From: Bacillota bacterium
GTDB lineage: Bacteria; Bacillota; Clostridia; Christensenellales; UMGS416
Length of the DNA stretch: 64,000 nt
Assembly: GCA_023398815.1 (NCBI GenBank)
Contig: JAEWRW010000031.1
Location: forward strand, 62,001-126,000
Direction of reading: 5' to 3'
Shown: one piece after another, positions 57,739-64,000 of the stretch
How positions within the stretch are numbered: the first letter of the stretch is position 1
Layout: each line of letters begins with the position of its first letter
Made by a program: the position numbers and the translations under genes
Notes under the pieces: model-generated
Seen by the model: the letters and a program-made list of their open reading frames with translations, nothing else
The model's database searches: none
What the model was told of the DNA's origin: nothing

Positions 57739-57996
57739 TCACTGCTTGTGGCTTTGGTAGAAGGCTTTGAGCTCGGCGCGCACCTCCGGCTCCAGGTCGT
57801 GCCAGCGCACCCCGCGGATGGCTCCCTCCAGCCCGCACAGGCGCGAGAGACACGCCGATGGATCGATGGACTGGATGCGCAGCCAGGCGGCGCGGCTGCC
57901 CAGCGCGCGCAGTTCCTCCTCGCTTGTCACACCCACGTCGGTGAGCTGCTGGACGGTGTTGGGCCCGATGTTGGGTAGCTTGGCAAGGTCGCTCAT
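57739..57996 (-). CDS. TfoX C-terminal domain (helix-hairpin-helix) protein
   Basis: An 85-residue protein beginning SDLAKLPNIGPNTVQQLTDV, with the helix-hairpin-helix core of the TfoX C-terminal domain (LPNIG...L..VGV.S.EEL..LG), followed by CLSRLCGLEGAIRGVRWHDL, also typical. These stand-alone domains are common; their role is unclear, possibly binding nucleic acid. It precedes the Crp/Fnr gene by 11 nt and is likely co-transcribed with it. Confidence 0.87.
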   Translation of the reverse strand: MSDLAKLPNIGPNTVQQLTDVGVTSEEELRALGSRAAWLRIQSIDPSACLSRLCGLEGAIRGVRWHDLEPEVRAELKAFYQSHKQ

Positions 57997-58062
57997 GGAG
58001 CACGCCTCCGCGCTTTTTGTTCAGTATAGCACAATGGTGTCGAACGCAACAGGGCAGGGCCG

Positions 58063-58091
58063 TTGCCGCGCCGACGGTTCCGTGGTATGCT
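58063..58091 (+). promoter_or_regulatory. promoter of the small lipoprotein gene
   Basis: -35 TTGCCG (58063-58068), 17-bp spacer, -10 TATGCT (58086-58091). Confidence 0.55.
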
Positions 58092-58116
58092 TTTTGCAAA
58101 TAGGGAGGGAGTTCCA

Positions 58117-58521
58117 ATGCGCAAGGTGTTACCGATTCTGTTCCTTCTGCTGGCTCTGCTGTTGGCGGGGTGCCCAGCCCAGCCCGCCCTAATGTTGGAG
58201 GATGTAGGGCTCCTGGATGACTTCACCGTGGACGGCGATCAGGTTTCCTTTCCCTGTACGTTGGCCGTGAGTAACTACACCAAAGGGCCGGTGTCATTCA
58301 CTGTCTGTGCGATAGATGAGAAAGATGTGCAGGGCGGCTTGCTCGCCGGTGCGGCCTTGCAGGCACTCGGCGCCGACGGCAATGTTGCCGTCTTCACCGT
58401 GCCGGCCGGCGACGAACCACAGATCGTGGAGGTCACGCTGGTGGGCCGGCACGGCACGGGGGAACAGAAGTACAACCGCGAACCGCCGGGCAAGATCTTC
58501 CTGACGCCCCAGGGGAAATGA
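58117..58521 (+). CDS. small lipoprotein of unknown function
   Basis: A 134-residue predicted lipoprotein: MRKVLPILFLLLALLLAGC is a signal peptide with lipobox LLAGC (Cys 19). The mature part looks like one beta-sandwich domain (FPCTLAVSNYTKGPVSFTVC, a transthyretin-like or FxLYD-like feel) but I cannot assign a family. Start ATG 58117 follows AGGGAGGGAG. Monocistronic, bounded by its own promoter and terminator. Confidence 0.65.
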   Translation: MRKVLPILFLLLALLLAGCPAQPALMLEDVGLLDDFTVDGDQVSFPCTLAVSNYTKGPVSFTVCAIDEKDVQGGLLAGAALQALGADGNVAVFTVPAGDEPQIVEVTLVGRHGTGEQKYNREPPGKIFLTPQGK

Positions 58522-58536
58522 GCGGTTAATCCATCA

Positions 58537-58561
58537 AAAAGGGAGGCAGTGCCTCCCTTTT
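58537..58561. terminator. bidirectional intrinsic terminator
   Basis: AAAAGGGAGGC and GCCTCCCTTTT form an 11-bp stem around AGT, with A-run before and T-run in the stem end. It separates the convergent lipoprotein and GH172 genes. Confidence 0.85.
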
Positions 58562-58597
58562 GCATTATCAAGGAAAGAAGCAACGCCGGCATACCCT

Positions 58598-59704
58598 TCA
58601 GCGGGGCCAGCGGCTCTTCGACTGCGGGAAGGCAGGGAAGGCATGGTGCGGCTCGCTTTGGTACCAGTAGGCGACGGAGGCCACATCGTCCTGCCGCTCA
58701 AAGAGGCCAAACTCATTGACGCCGATTTGCTGCAGCTCCACCCGCAGATCCTGTTCAAACAGGATGGGATCCATGATGTGCCAGCGGTAAAAGCCGCGCA
58801 TGGGTGGGCAGTCCCGGTTGAAATATTCGTTGTGGAAGTCGTCGTCCCGGCTGTAAAAGGGATAGCCCATGAACGGCGTGCAGTATGTCTTTTCCGCCAT
58901 GTCACCGTTGGCGGCGGTGCTGCCGAAGGACCACGCGCCGCCAAAATAATCTTCTGTGCCCGTGCCGCAGAGGGTGGGGTAGTCCCGGTCACCGTCGAGG
59001 TAGAACTTGAATTCACCCTCGCCCCACCAGTAACGCTCCAGCGTGGTCAGCGCCAGGTAGGTGCCGACATACTGCCCTCTGCCCCGCACATTGTCGAGGA
59101 GCACAAAATCCCGGCCGGCTTGGGTGATGCGTTCCCGCCGCCACTGGGCGTGAAAGTAGCCGATGTCCTCCGGCAGGCTGTCATACAGGCAGTAATCCAC
59201 CTGGTAGAAGAAGGCCGGGATGTCACCGGGGTGTTGGTTCTCGATGGTGATCTTCGCCTTGCGCCGGAAGGGCATGGGGAAAAAGCAGTTCATTCCCCGT
59301 TTGGGGTTGACGGCAATGGCCAGGGAGTTGACTTCGCAGCCCCGGGCAAACCCGTTGCAGAAGAAATCGCCCAGCGGCACCTCCACCGAGGCCTCGGTCT
59401 CCTCATCCCAATACATGCGCAGCACAACGTCGCGCAGTACAAAGCGCCCAGCCGGCGTCGTGTCCGTCACCGTCACCCAGATGTGTTGGATGACACCGGG
59501 GCCGTCCATCTCGGCCAGGGTTACCGTTTCGCCCGCGTGGACGGTCCCCAGGCAGGGGGACCCCTTCCGCGAAGGCCCCAGCTTGCTGGCGGCCATTCCG
59601 CCTTTGCCCTTTTCCCCGTTTTTGCTTTCCTGGTTGATGGAGCGGGATTGCCCCCGGCGCAGCAGCGGCAGCGTGGGCAAGGAATTTAAGAACATCTCGT
59701 GCAT
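58598..59704 (-). CDS. DUF2961 / GH172 family glycosidase
   Basis: A 368-residue protein of the DUF2961 family, now classed as GH172, which acts on fructo- or arabino-furanosides. AEMDGPGVIQHIWVTV (about 65-80), PLGDFFCNGFARGCEVNSLA, the QVDYCLY segment, EGEFKFYLDGDRDYPTLCGT and GTEDYFGGAWSFG (about 255) are the core motifs, including the conserved acidic residues. No signal peptide, so probably cytoplasmic. Start ATG 59704 follows GGGGGGAG. With the GH130 gene it hints at use of plant or microbial oligosaccharides. Confidence 0.88.
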   Translation of the reverse strand: MHEMFLNSLPTLPLLRRGQSRSINQESKNGEKGKGGMAASKLGPSRKGSPCLGTVHAGETVTLAEMDGPGVIQHIWVTVTDTTPAGRFVLRDVVLRMYWDEETEASVEVPLGDFFCNGFARGCEVNSLAIAVNPKRGMNCFFPMPFRRKAKITIENQHPGDIPAFFYQVDYCLYDSLPEDIGYFHAQWRRERITQAGRDFVLLDNVRGRGQYVGTYLALTTLERYWWGEGEFKFYLDGDRDYPTLCGTGTEDYFGGAWSFGSTAANGDMAEKTYCTPFMGYPFYSRDDDFHNEYFNRDCPPMRGFYRWHIMDPILFEQDLRVELQQIGVNEFGLFERQDDVASVAYWYQSEPHHAFPAFPQSKSRWPR

Positions 59705-59887
59705 GGGTCTCCCCCCGGTAATCGTTTGTTTTTTGGATGCCTTTGCCAATGATTTTACTGCCATTCACGAAAATGGGAAAGTCCATTGCTCCGGTTTGAG
59801 GACGCAGGCTTACTGCCCCGCAACGCAACGGGCCGTTCCCCGGCAAGGGAGCGGCCCGTGAGGCTGTCGACAAAGTCGACAGCCTTT
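59705..59887. other. upstream region of the GH172 gene with hairpins
   Basis: Contains GGCCGTTCCCC/GGGAGCGGCC (59830-59857) and CTGTCGAC/GTCGACAG (59862-59884) inverted repeats. The first resembles a hairpin at 60299-60327 on the other side of element copy 6. No gene. Confidence 0.45.
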
Positions 59888-60059
59888 CGCGTCTGGCTAG
59901 TCGCGTGCTACGCACGCCTGGTCGTGCCGTTCCGGCACTGCTCGGCCCTGCAACCCGGCTGCTCGCCCATGCGACCTGGTCGCTGTGGCGACAGACGCGA
60001 TTCAGGCAGCTTGTTCTCGTGATGGCTTGGTCGGTCGCCGCGCATGTCGCCGACCGACC
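59888..60059 (+). repeat. modular structured element, copy 6 (inverted and expanded)
   Basis: Read on the plus strand, although both flanking genes are on the minus strand. P1 is expanded: CGCGTCTG (59888-59895) pairs with CAGACGCG (59992-59999) around about 95 nt with three small hairpins. The linker ATTCAGGCAGCTTGTTCTCG follows, then P2 at 60029-60059 with loop CGCATGT and the C/C mismatch. Further right, the minus strand shows fragments of later modules (GGATGAACC near 60250, ACACCGCTTCACTCGGCGGG near 60160). Confidence 0.6.
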
Positions 60060-60347
60060 GCAAATTGCAGCTCTCATGCGGAGTTCTAAGGATGCGTTGC
60101 GCCTGCGGGCGAGCTTTTGTGTTCTGCTCGCGCTCCTTTCTGCATTCCACCCGCCGAGTGAAGCGGTGTTACCCCCGCGCCACGGCAGACCATTCTTTAG
60201 AATCGTTGAGAGTGGCGCGAGCAACACATAGTGTTGCGGTGGGGCGGGAGGTTCATCCCCCTTTTGCCCGTTTTTGGGGTTTGTAGATACACTAACAAGC
60301 CATTCCCCGGCAGGAGAACGGCTCATATGGCTTTTGGGTAGTCCAGC
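60060..60347. other. right part of the 60 kb intergenic region
   Basis: About 290 bp with no supported gene. It carries element-like fragments on the minus strand and, near 60299-60345, a hairpin (AAGCCAT/ATGGCTT outer stem) that probably terminates the GH130 transcript. Confidence 0.4.
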
Positions 60348-61361
60348 TTACACCGCGCAGGCGTCGCTCATCAGGTGGTCGAGCAGCGCGGAGAGGCTGC
60401 AGGTGGCGGCGCAACAGAATTTGTCAGCCGCACCGTAGTAGACGTACAGCGTGTCGCCCACGATGACGTTACCGCAGGGGAATACACACCCGTTGTAGTA
60501 GCCCTGGGTTTCGTAGTCGAACTCCGGCTCCATCAGCCAATCCTTGGTGCGCGCCAGAATCTTGGTGGGGTTGTGGAGATCCAGCAGCAGCGCCCCCACG
60601 CGGTAGGCGTCGTCTCGTTCGTCCACCCCGTGGTAGAGGAACAGCCACCCCCGGTCGGTGCGCAGCGGCGGCGCGCTGCCGCCGATCTTCTTGCTCTCCC
60701 ACCCCTGCGTGCCGGTGGCCAGCAGGCGGTAGTCGCGCCACTCCACCAGGTCGTCGCTGGCGCTTACCCACATGCTGGGCATGCTGCAGCCATAGCCTGG
60801 GCCAAACCAGTCCATCGGGCGGGAAATCATCCAGTACCGCCCGGCGATCTTCTCGGGGAAGAGGATGGCGTCGCGGTTGTCCACGCGGCTGTCGGTCATG
60901 CGGCCCAGCTTTTTCCAATGTACCAGATCCTCGGAGATGGCCAGGTGGGTCACCGACGCGTTGCTGTTGAGGAAGGCCGGCCCCGGCTCGGCGGTGAAGC
61001 CCAGGTATTTGTGATCCGGCAGCCAGTACTGCCCCGGCAGGAACGTGCGCGAGGCGTAGGTGAGGTAGTAGAACTTGTCCATTTTGACAAGGCGCGGGTC
61101 CTCACAGCCGCCGGCGTCGGGGCCGATGGGGTCAGGGCTCAGCACCGGCTCGTCGCTGCAGCGGGTGAAGTGGAACCCGTCGTCGGAGACGGCCAACCCC
61201 AGGCGAATGGTGTGGCCCACGTCGTGGCCGGCGGCGCGGTACAGCAGCCAGAACCGCTCCCCATCGTGCACGGCGGCGGGGTTCAGGGTGCACAGGTCCT
61301 CCCAGGGGTGGCCCGGGTGGGCGGACAGGATGGGATTCCCTTCGTATTTGGTAAACTTCAT
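60348..61361 (-). CDS. GH130-family mannoside phosphorylase / beta-mannosidase-like enzyme
   Basis: A 337-residue five-bladed propeller enzyme. YEGNPILSAHPGHPWEDLCT then NPAAVHDGERFWLLYRAAGH (about 27-46) are the GH130 start; GGCEDPRLVKMDKFYYLTYA (about 84-103) contains the acidic catalytic region, and AILFPEKIAGRYWMISRP and VGALLLDLHNPTKILARTKD are also family-typical. GH130 enzymes phosphorolyse or hydrolyse beta-mannosides. Start ATG 61361 follows GGAGG. Confidence 0.87.
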   Translation of the reverse strand: MKFTKYEGNPILSAHPGHPWEDLCTLNPAAVHDGERFWLLYRAAGHDVGHTIRLGLAVSDDGFHFTRCSDEPVLSPDPIGPDAGGCEDPRLVKMDKFYYLTYASRTFLPGQYWLPDHKYLGFTAEPGPAFLNSNASVTHLAISEDLVHWKKLGRMTDSRVDNRDAILFPEKIAGRYWMISRPMDWFGPGYGCSMPSMWVSASDDLVEWRDYRLLATGTQGWESKKIGGSAPPLRTDRGWLFLYHGVDERDDAYRVGALLLDLHNPTKILARTKDWLMEPEFDYETQGYYNGCVFPCGNVIVGDTLYVYYGAADKFCCAATCSLSALLDHLMSDACAV

Positions 61362-61393
61362 GGTGGGCCTCCAGCTATTGTGTTGGCTTTTCA

Positions 61394-61422
61394 AGCATAA
61401 CGGGGGTTGATGAGCCTGTCAA
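61394..61422 (-). promoter_or_regulatory. promoter of the GH130 gene
   Basis: Minus strand: -35 TTGACA (61417-61422), 17-bp spacer, -10 TATGCT (61394-61399). Leader of about 26 nt. Confidence 0.72.
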
Positions 61423-61562
61423 TTTGCGTTGGGAATTGGCTAGACAAACGGACTGCTGCACTGGCCCGTCCGCATGTCCACCTGCACCCTTACTGCAAGG
61501 TGGGGACAGGGGGGAACCGTGGGGCACTTCGGGGTGCCTGTGGTGTGCTGTGAAAGAGAAGC

Positions 61563-61590
61563 GCCGCGAACACAATGGTTCGCGGTGTGG
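61563..61590 (-). terminator. hairpin after the small membrane protein gene
   Basis: CCGCGAAC/GTTCGCGG pairs around an 6-nt loop; on the minus strand it is followed by CGCTTCTCTTTC. Probably a terminator. Confidence 0.55.
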
Positions 61591-61597
61591 TATGTTC

Positions 61598-61864
61598 CTA
61601 ATGGGGAAACGCGATCTCTGCCGCCACCCAGAGGGTGACCAATGCCCCCACCACGATGGCGAACAGCGTCAGCACCGACCTGTCCTTGTTCTTGATCATT
61701 GACACCAGCCCAACGACCAAACCTGCCACCCCTATGGCGGCGATGATGGGAGTGGGCACAGGGAACGGGATCGTCATCTTGAGAAACAGCAACGGGATGA
61801 AGCACAAACTGAGGCCGGCCGCCCATTTCCCGATTGCCGTTTTGGATAGGAGTTGAATCTTCAT
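61598..61864 (-). CDS. small integral membrane protein, unknown
   Basis: An 88-residue protein with three predicted helices (about 12-30, 38-57, 65-85), most hydrophobic throughout. Start ATG 61864 follows GGAGGTG. The sequence has no motif I recognise. It stands alone between the GH130 gene and a degenerate regulator region. Confidence 0.6.
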   Translation of the reverse strand: MKIQLLSKTAIGKWAAGLSLCFIPLLFLKMTIPFPVPTPIIAAIGVAGLVVGLVSMIKNKDRSVLTLFAIVVGALVTLWVAAEIAFPH

Positions 61865-62061
61865 TGACGACACCTCCTCTGTTTCTCTGCCAAAGCAGAT
61901 TACCTACTAACATTATATCATAGCGGAAGCCCGTTTCAATGCATGCACCTGCAAGCGCACGGGGCACTTGTTCCGCGGGGGCATCGGCAGGCAATGGCAA
62001 AAATTGCATTTCGTGGTGTTTCCGGTAAAAACATCCCAAACTCGACATTGACGGCCGAGGA

Positions 62062-62085
62062 AACATATGTTGCGGTTAACATATG
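62062..62085. promoter_or_regulatory. AACATATG repeats before the PadR-type pseudogene
   Basis: AACATATGTT at 62062-62071 (palindromic) and AACATATG at 62078-62085, offset by 16 bp. Probably the old operator of the broken regulator that starts 20 bp downstream. Confidence 0.5.
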
Positions 62086-62104
62086 ATTCGGAGATGCAGT
62101 TGAG

Positions 62105-62340
62105 ATGAACATTCAACATGCCATGTTGGGGTTATTGCGAAACAAGCCCCTCACCGGGTACGACATGAAAAAGGCAATGCAGAACTCTCCCTTCCTCTAC
62201 TGGTCGGGGAACAACAGCCAGATCTCCGTGCGCTGGCAGAGCTGGAGGAGGAAGGCTTTGTCACTGCTCGGATACTACACGCCGTGCTCGGGCAGACGGA
62301 GAGAAGTCTGGCATTTCTGTCCGGTGCTACCCAAACCGAG
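62105..62340 (+). pseudogene. PadR-family regulator, frameshifted and truncated
   Basis: The first 40 codons (MNIQHAMLGLLRNKPLTGYD and on to SGNNSQI) are a normal PadR start. After SQI, near 62222, the frame moves: the expected continuation (RALAELEEEGFVTARILH) is found in another frame, as if one base were lost from a Tyr codon. The rest of the wing is scrambled by a further shift and the C-terminal domain is missing; the TauE-like gene end lies at 62354. Non-functional as read. Confidence 0.75.
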
Positions 62341-62353
62341 TTGTCAGCCGGCC

Positions 62354-63086
62354 CTACTCCCCAAAGAGCAGCATGTACGCGCCGACCACACAGAGCAGAA
62401 CCACAACGTATTTTTGGAATTTTGCCTTTTCCATCTTTCGGATGATGCGATTGGCGGCGAACGTCCCCACGACCATGGCGGCCCCCATCGCGAGCCCCGT
62501 GAGCAGCGCCGATGGGTCAAGGCCGACCAGCTTGCTGTAAATTGCGGTTTTCAGCAGATGCATGGCCGTGGCGGTCGCGGCTTCACTTGCGATGTAGGCG
62601 ACTGGCGGAAGCCCAAGGGTTAAGAATACGGCCGCTCCAATGGGTCCGCCACTTCCTGCAAGGCCGGGGAGAAGGCCGGTGGCCGCGCCGCCCAAGAGCA
62701 TGACTTTTCGGCTCTTTTTGAACTCGGGCGTGCGTCATCGTCTTGAACAGTACAAGCCCAATCAGGGCCCCGCCGATGCAACGGGTGACCAGGTCTTTGG
62801 GCAGGGTGGAGAACCCGAACGCGCCTAATGCGGCCAGGGGAAGGGCCGTGACCGAGAACAACCCCACCGGTTTCCAATCGATCTGCTTGATGCCAAACAA
62901 CATACGAGACAGATTTCCAATCAACTGAGCAATCGTAAGCACGGGAACGGCAACCTCCGCGCCGAGGCTGGTAGTCACCACCGGCAACAGAAGTAAAGCG
63001 CCGCCAAACCCGGCCGCGCCCGATGCGAAAGCGGCAAGAAAGCTGGCTAAAATCAAAATAGCATAGCTCATGCCCTTCTCCACCAT
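62354..63086 (-). pseudogene. TauE/SafE-type sulfite/organosulfur exporter, frameshifted
   Basis: A membrane protein in two frames. The N-terminal part (63086 to about 62730: MSYAILILASFLAAFASGAA, then GFGGALLLLPVVTTSLGAEV) and the C-terminal part (about 62730 to 62354: VMLLGGAATGLLPGLAGSGG and following helices) together make one TauE/SafE protein of about 245 residues. The break is near 62727-62735, at the THA/PEFKKSRK join, and corresponds to one extra or two missing bases. Start ATG 63086 follows AGAGGG. Either a true pseudogene or a sequencing indel. Confidence 0.8.
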
Positions 63087-63254
63087 ACCAACACCCTCTG
63101 CTAAGTATAGCATAGAGGGGAGGCGTTGCCTGGCCAGGGATGGCGCTGTGTTTTGGGCGTCACCTTTGTCAACGGGGTGGAAGTTGCGAAGGCCCCACAC
63201 AAGGCGGGGCTTTCGTTGCTGATAATATAGAATGGATGCGGCTAGGTCACTCTG

Positions 63255-64000
63255 CTAACGGAGTGATACGAAATCCAGCCCGCTCTCCTCATTGTTTTGC
63301 GGGAATGCCGCTGTTTCCTCCGCTGCCTCCGCTTCGGTGATGATCTCCTTGTTGTCCTGGGAACCCACACATTTGTAGGTGCGCGGCTCCGCCAAAGGAG
63401 CTCCGGTTTCGCCAGTGCTCTCCATGGCGACCCGCTTCACGAGTGCAAGCGATTGCCCATCCGCAGAGATTTGGTAGGCATCCTGGCCGTTGTCAAGCGC
63501 CCCGTTGCTCCAGCTCATGTAGATGACGTCTGACTGGTCCAAGAGACAGGCGTTGCGAGACCAGAAGACACCCAATTGCTTGGGAGCGTCGTCAACAAAG
63601 GTATACATCGCCCAGATGGTACCGTCGCTGGTGAGCCAAAAGAGTTCGGGCGTGCCGTTGCCGTCCATGTCACGCAGGGCATAGCCAAACTTTTGGGTGC
63701 TGTACATCATGTCCGGGGCGATTTGGTCCCAGGGGGCACCCAAGTCTGAGAAGTCACCCTGTCCACCGTTTTCGCTGAAGCGCTCGGCCAAAGCACGGTA
63801 TTCCTCCAACACCGGCTGATACGCGGTCTCCCACTGGGAAGCGGACGATTGCGCAGATTGAGCTGGGGCTGGTGAGGGCTCCGCAGGTGAAGGGCTGGGA
63901 CTTGCCTCGGTGGTCTGGGGCTCGTCGCTGGGTACCTTCGTGGCCGTGGAGTTCGCTGTATTTGCGAGAACGGGCGTGGGCGAGGGCTCTTCCACTGCAG
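63255..64000 (-). CDS. secreted protein with Pro/Ser/Thr linker (5'-truncated)
   Basis: The frame runs off the right edge, so the N-terminus (presumably a signal peptide or lipobox) is missing; 248 residues are visible. A low-complexity linker (EPSPTP, ASPSPSPAEPSPAPAQ) is followed by a globular domain (about 60-245) with YALRDMDGNGTPELFWLTSD, an FG-GAP/EF-hand-like calcium loop often found in secreted proteins of gut Firmicutes. Function unknown. Confidence 0.65.
   Translation of the reverse strand, partial: AVEEPSPTPVLANTANSTATKVPSDEPQTTEASPSPSPAEPSPAPAQSAQSSASQWETAYQPVLEEYRALAERFSENGGQGDFSDLGAPWDQIAPDMMYSTQKFGYALRDMDGNGTPELFWLTSDGTIWAMYTFVDDAPKQLGVFWSRNACLLDQSDVIYMSWSNGALDNGQDAYQISADGQSLALVKRVAMESTGETGAPLAEPRTYKCVGSQDNKEIITEAEAAEETAAFPQNNEESGLDFVSLR

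Noticed and set aside
1..64000. tRNA, rRNA, prophage or plasmid functions
   Set aside because: No rRNA-like sequence, tRNA-like CCA-ended cloverleaf, integrase, replication or phage structural gene was recognised by eye; a tRNAscan or Infernal run would be needed to exclude small RNAs fully.

Overview
The window is GC-rich DNA from a strictly anaerobic Firmicute, most likely a Clostridia-class gut or gut-like bacterium. This is inferred from the hybrid-cluster protein, the [FeFe]-hydrogenase-family protein, a PadR/DUF2812 pair, a YitT protein, an AbrB-like protein, Gram-positive lipoprotein signals and strong purine-rich ribosome binding sites. No rRNA, tRNA, CRISPR array or intact transposase was recognised. 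Genes are packed in short operons on both strands.

Layout. 1-8.2 kb: hexuronate use (5'-truncated uxaC, an MFS carrier, a Gfo/Idh/MocA oxidoreductase and a KdgK-like PfkB kinase), plus a short QueG-like ferredoxin protein and a PadR/DUF2812 module with two palindromic operators. 8.3-15.2 kb: AbrB-like protein, amidase, serine acetyltransferase, and an operon of exonuclease III, a TIM-barrel glycosidase and a sugar-phosphate isomerase-like protein. 15.3-21.9 kb: an ABC exporter with a very large coiled-coil FtsX permease, an anchored coiled-coil protein and a two-component system, behind direct repeats. 22.2-25 kb: hydrogenase-like protein and a CNNM/CorC transporter. 25.3-33.7 kb: a seven-gene minus-strand operon for uptake and use of a (probably amino-) sugar, with a DasR/NagR-like operator just downstream of its promoter. 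34-40.7 kb: sbcDC, a small orphan, and a cysteine desulfurase/TtcA-like pair. 41-46.3 kb: an orphan solute-binding lipoprotein and a second two-component system. 46.7-54.5 kb: DUF1801, YitT, GntR, then aminotransferase, D-2-hydroxyacid dehydrogenase, amino-acid ABC importer and a DDAH-family guanidino-hydrolase. 54.8-58 kb: cupin, Hcp, an HcpR-like Crp/Fnr regulator and a TfoX-C protein. 58-64 kb: small lipoprotein, GH172 and GH130 glycosidases, a small membrane protein, two adjacent frameshifted genes (PadR-type and TauE-type) and a truncated secreted protein.

The most unusual signal is a family of six modular intergenic elements near 6.8-7.2, 10.3, 22.0, 46.4, 54.6 and 60.0 kb. Five follow a stop codon on the same strand. 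Each carries a hairpin (P1), a conserved linker resembling GGA-AGCTCGTCAC, and a second hairpin (P2) whose 11-12 bp stem differs in sequence between copies but always closes the same 7-nt loop C[A/G]CA[T/G]GT. Larger copies add a hairpin with an RTRAA loop and further modules. Changing stems with fixed loops look like a conserved RNA or single-stranded DNA structure, and I do not recognise the family.

Other notable points: an HcpR-type site at ideal class II distance from the hcp promoter, two apparently leaderless genes, and a GntR gene whose only well-placed start is CTG.
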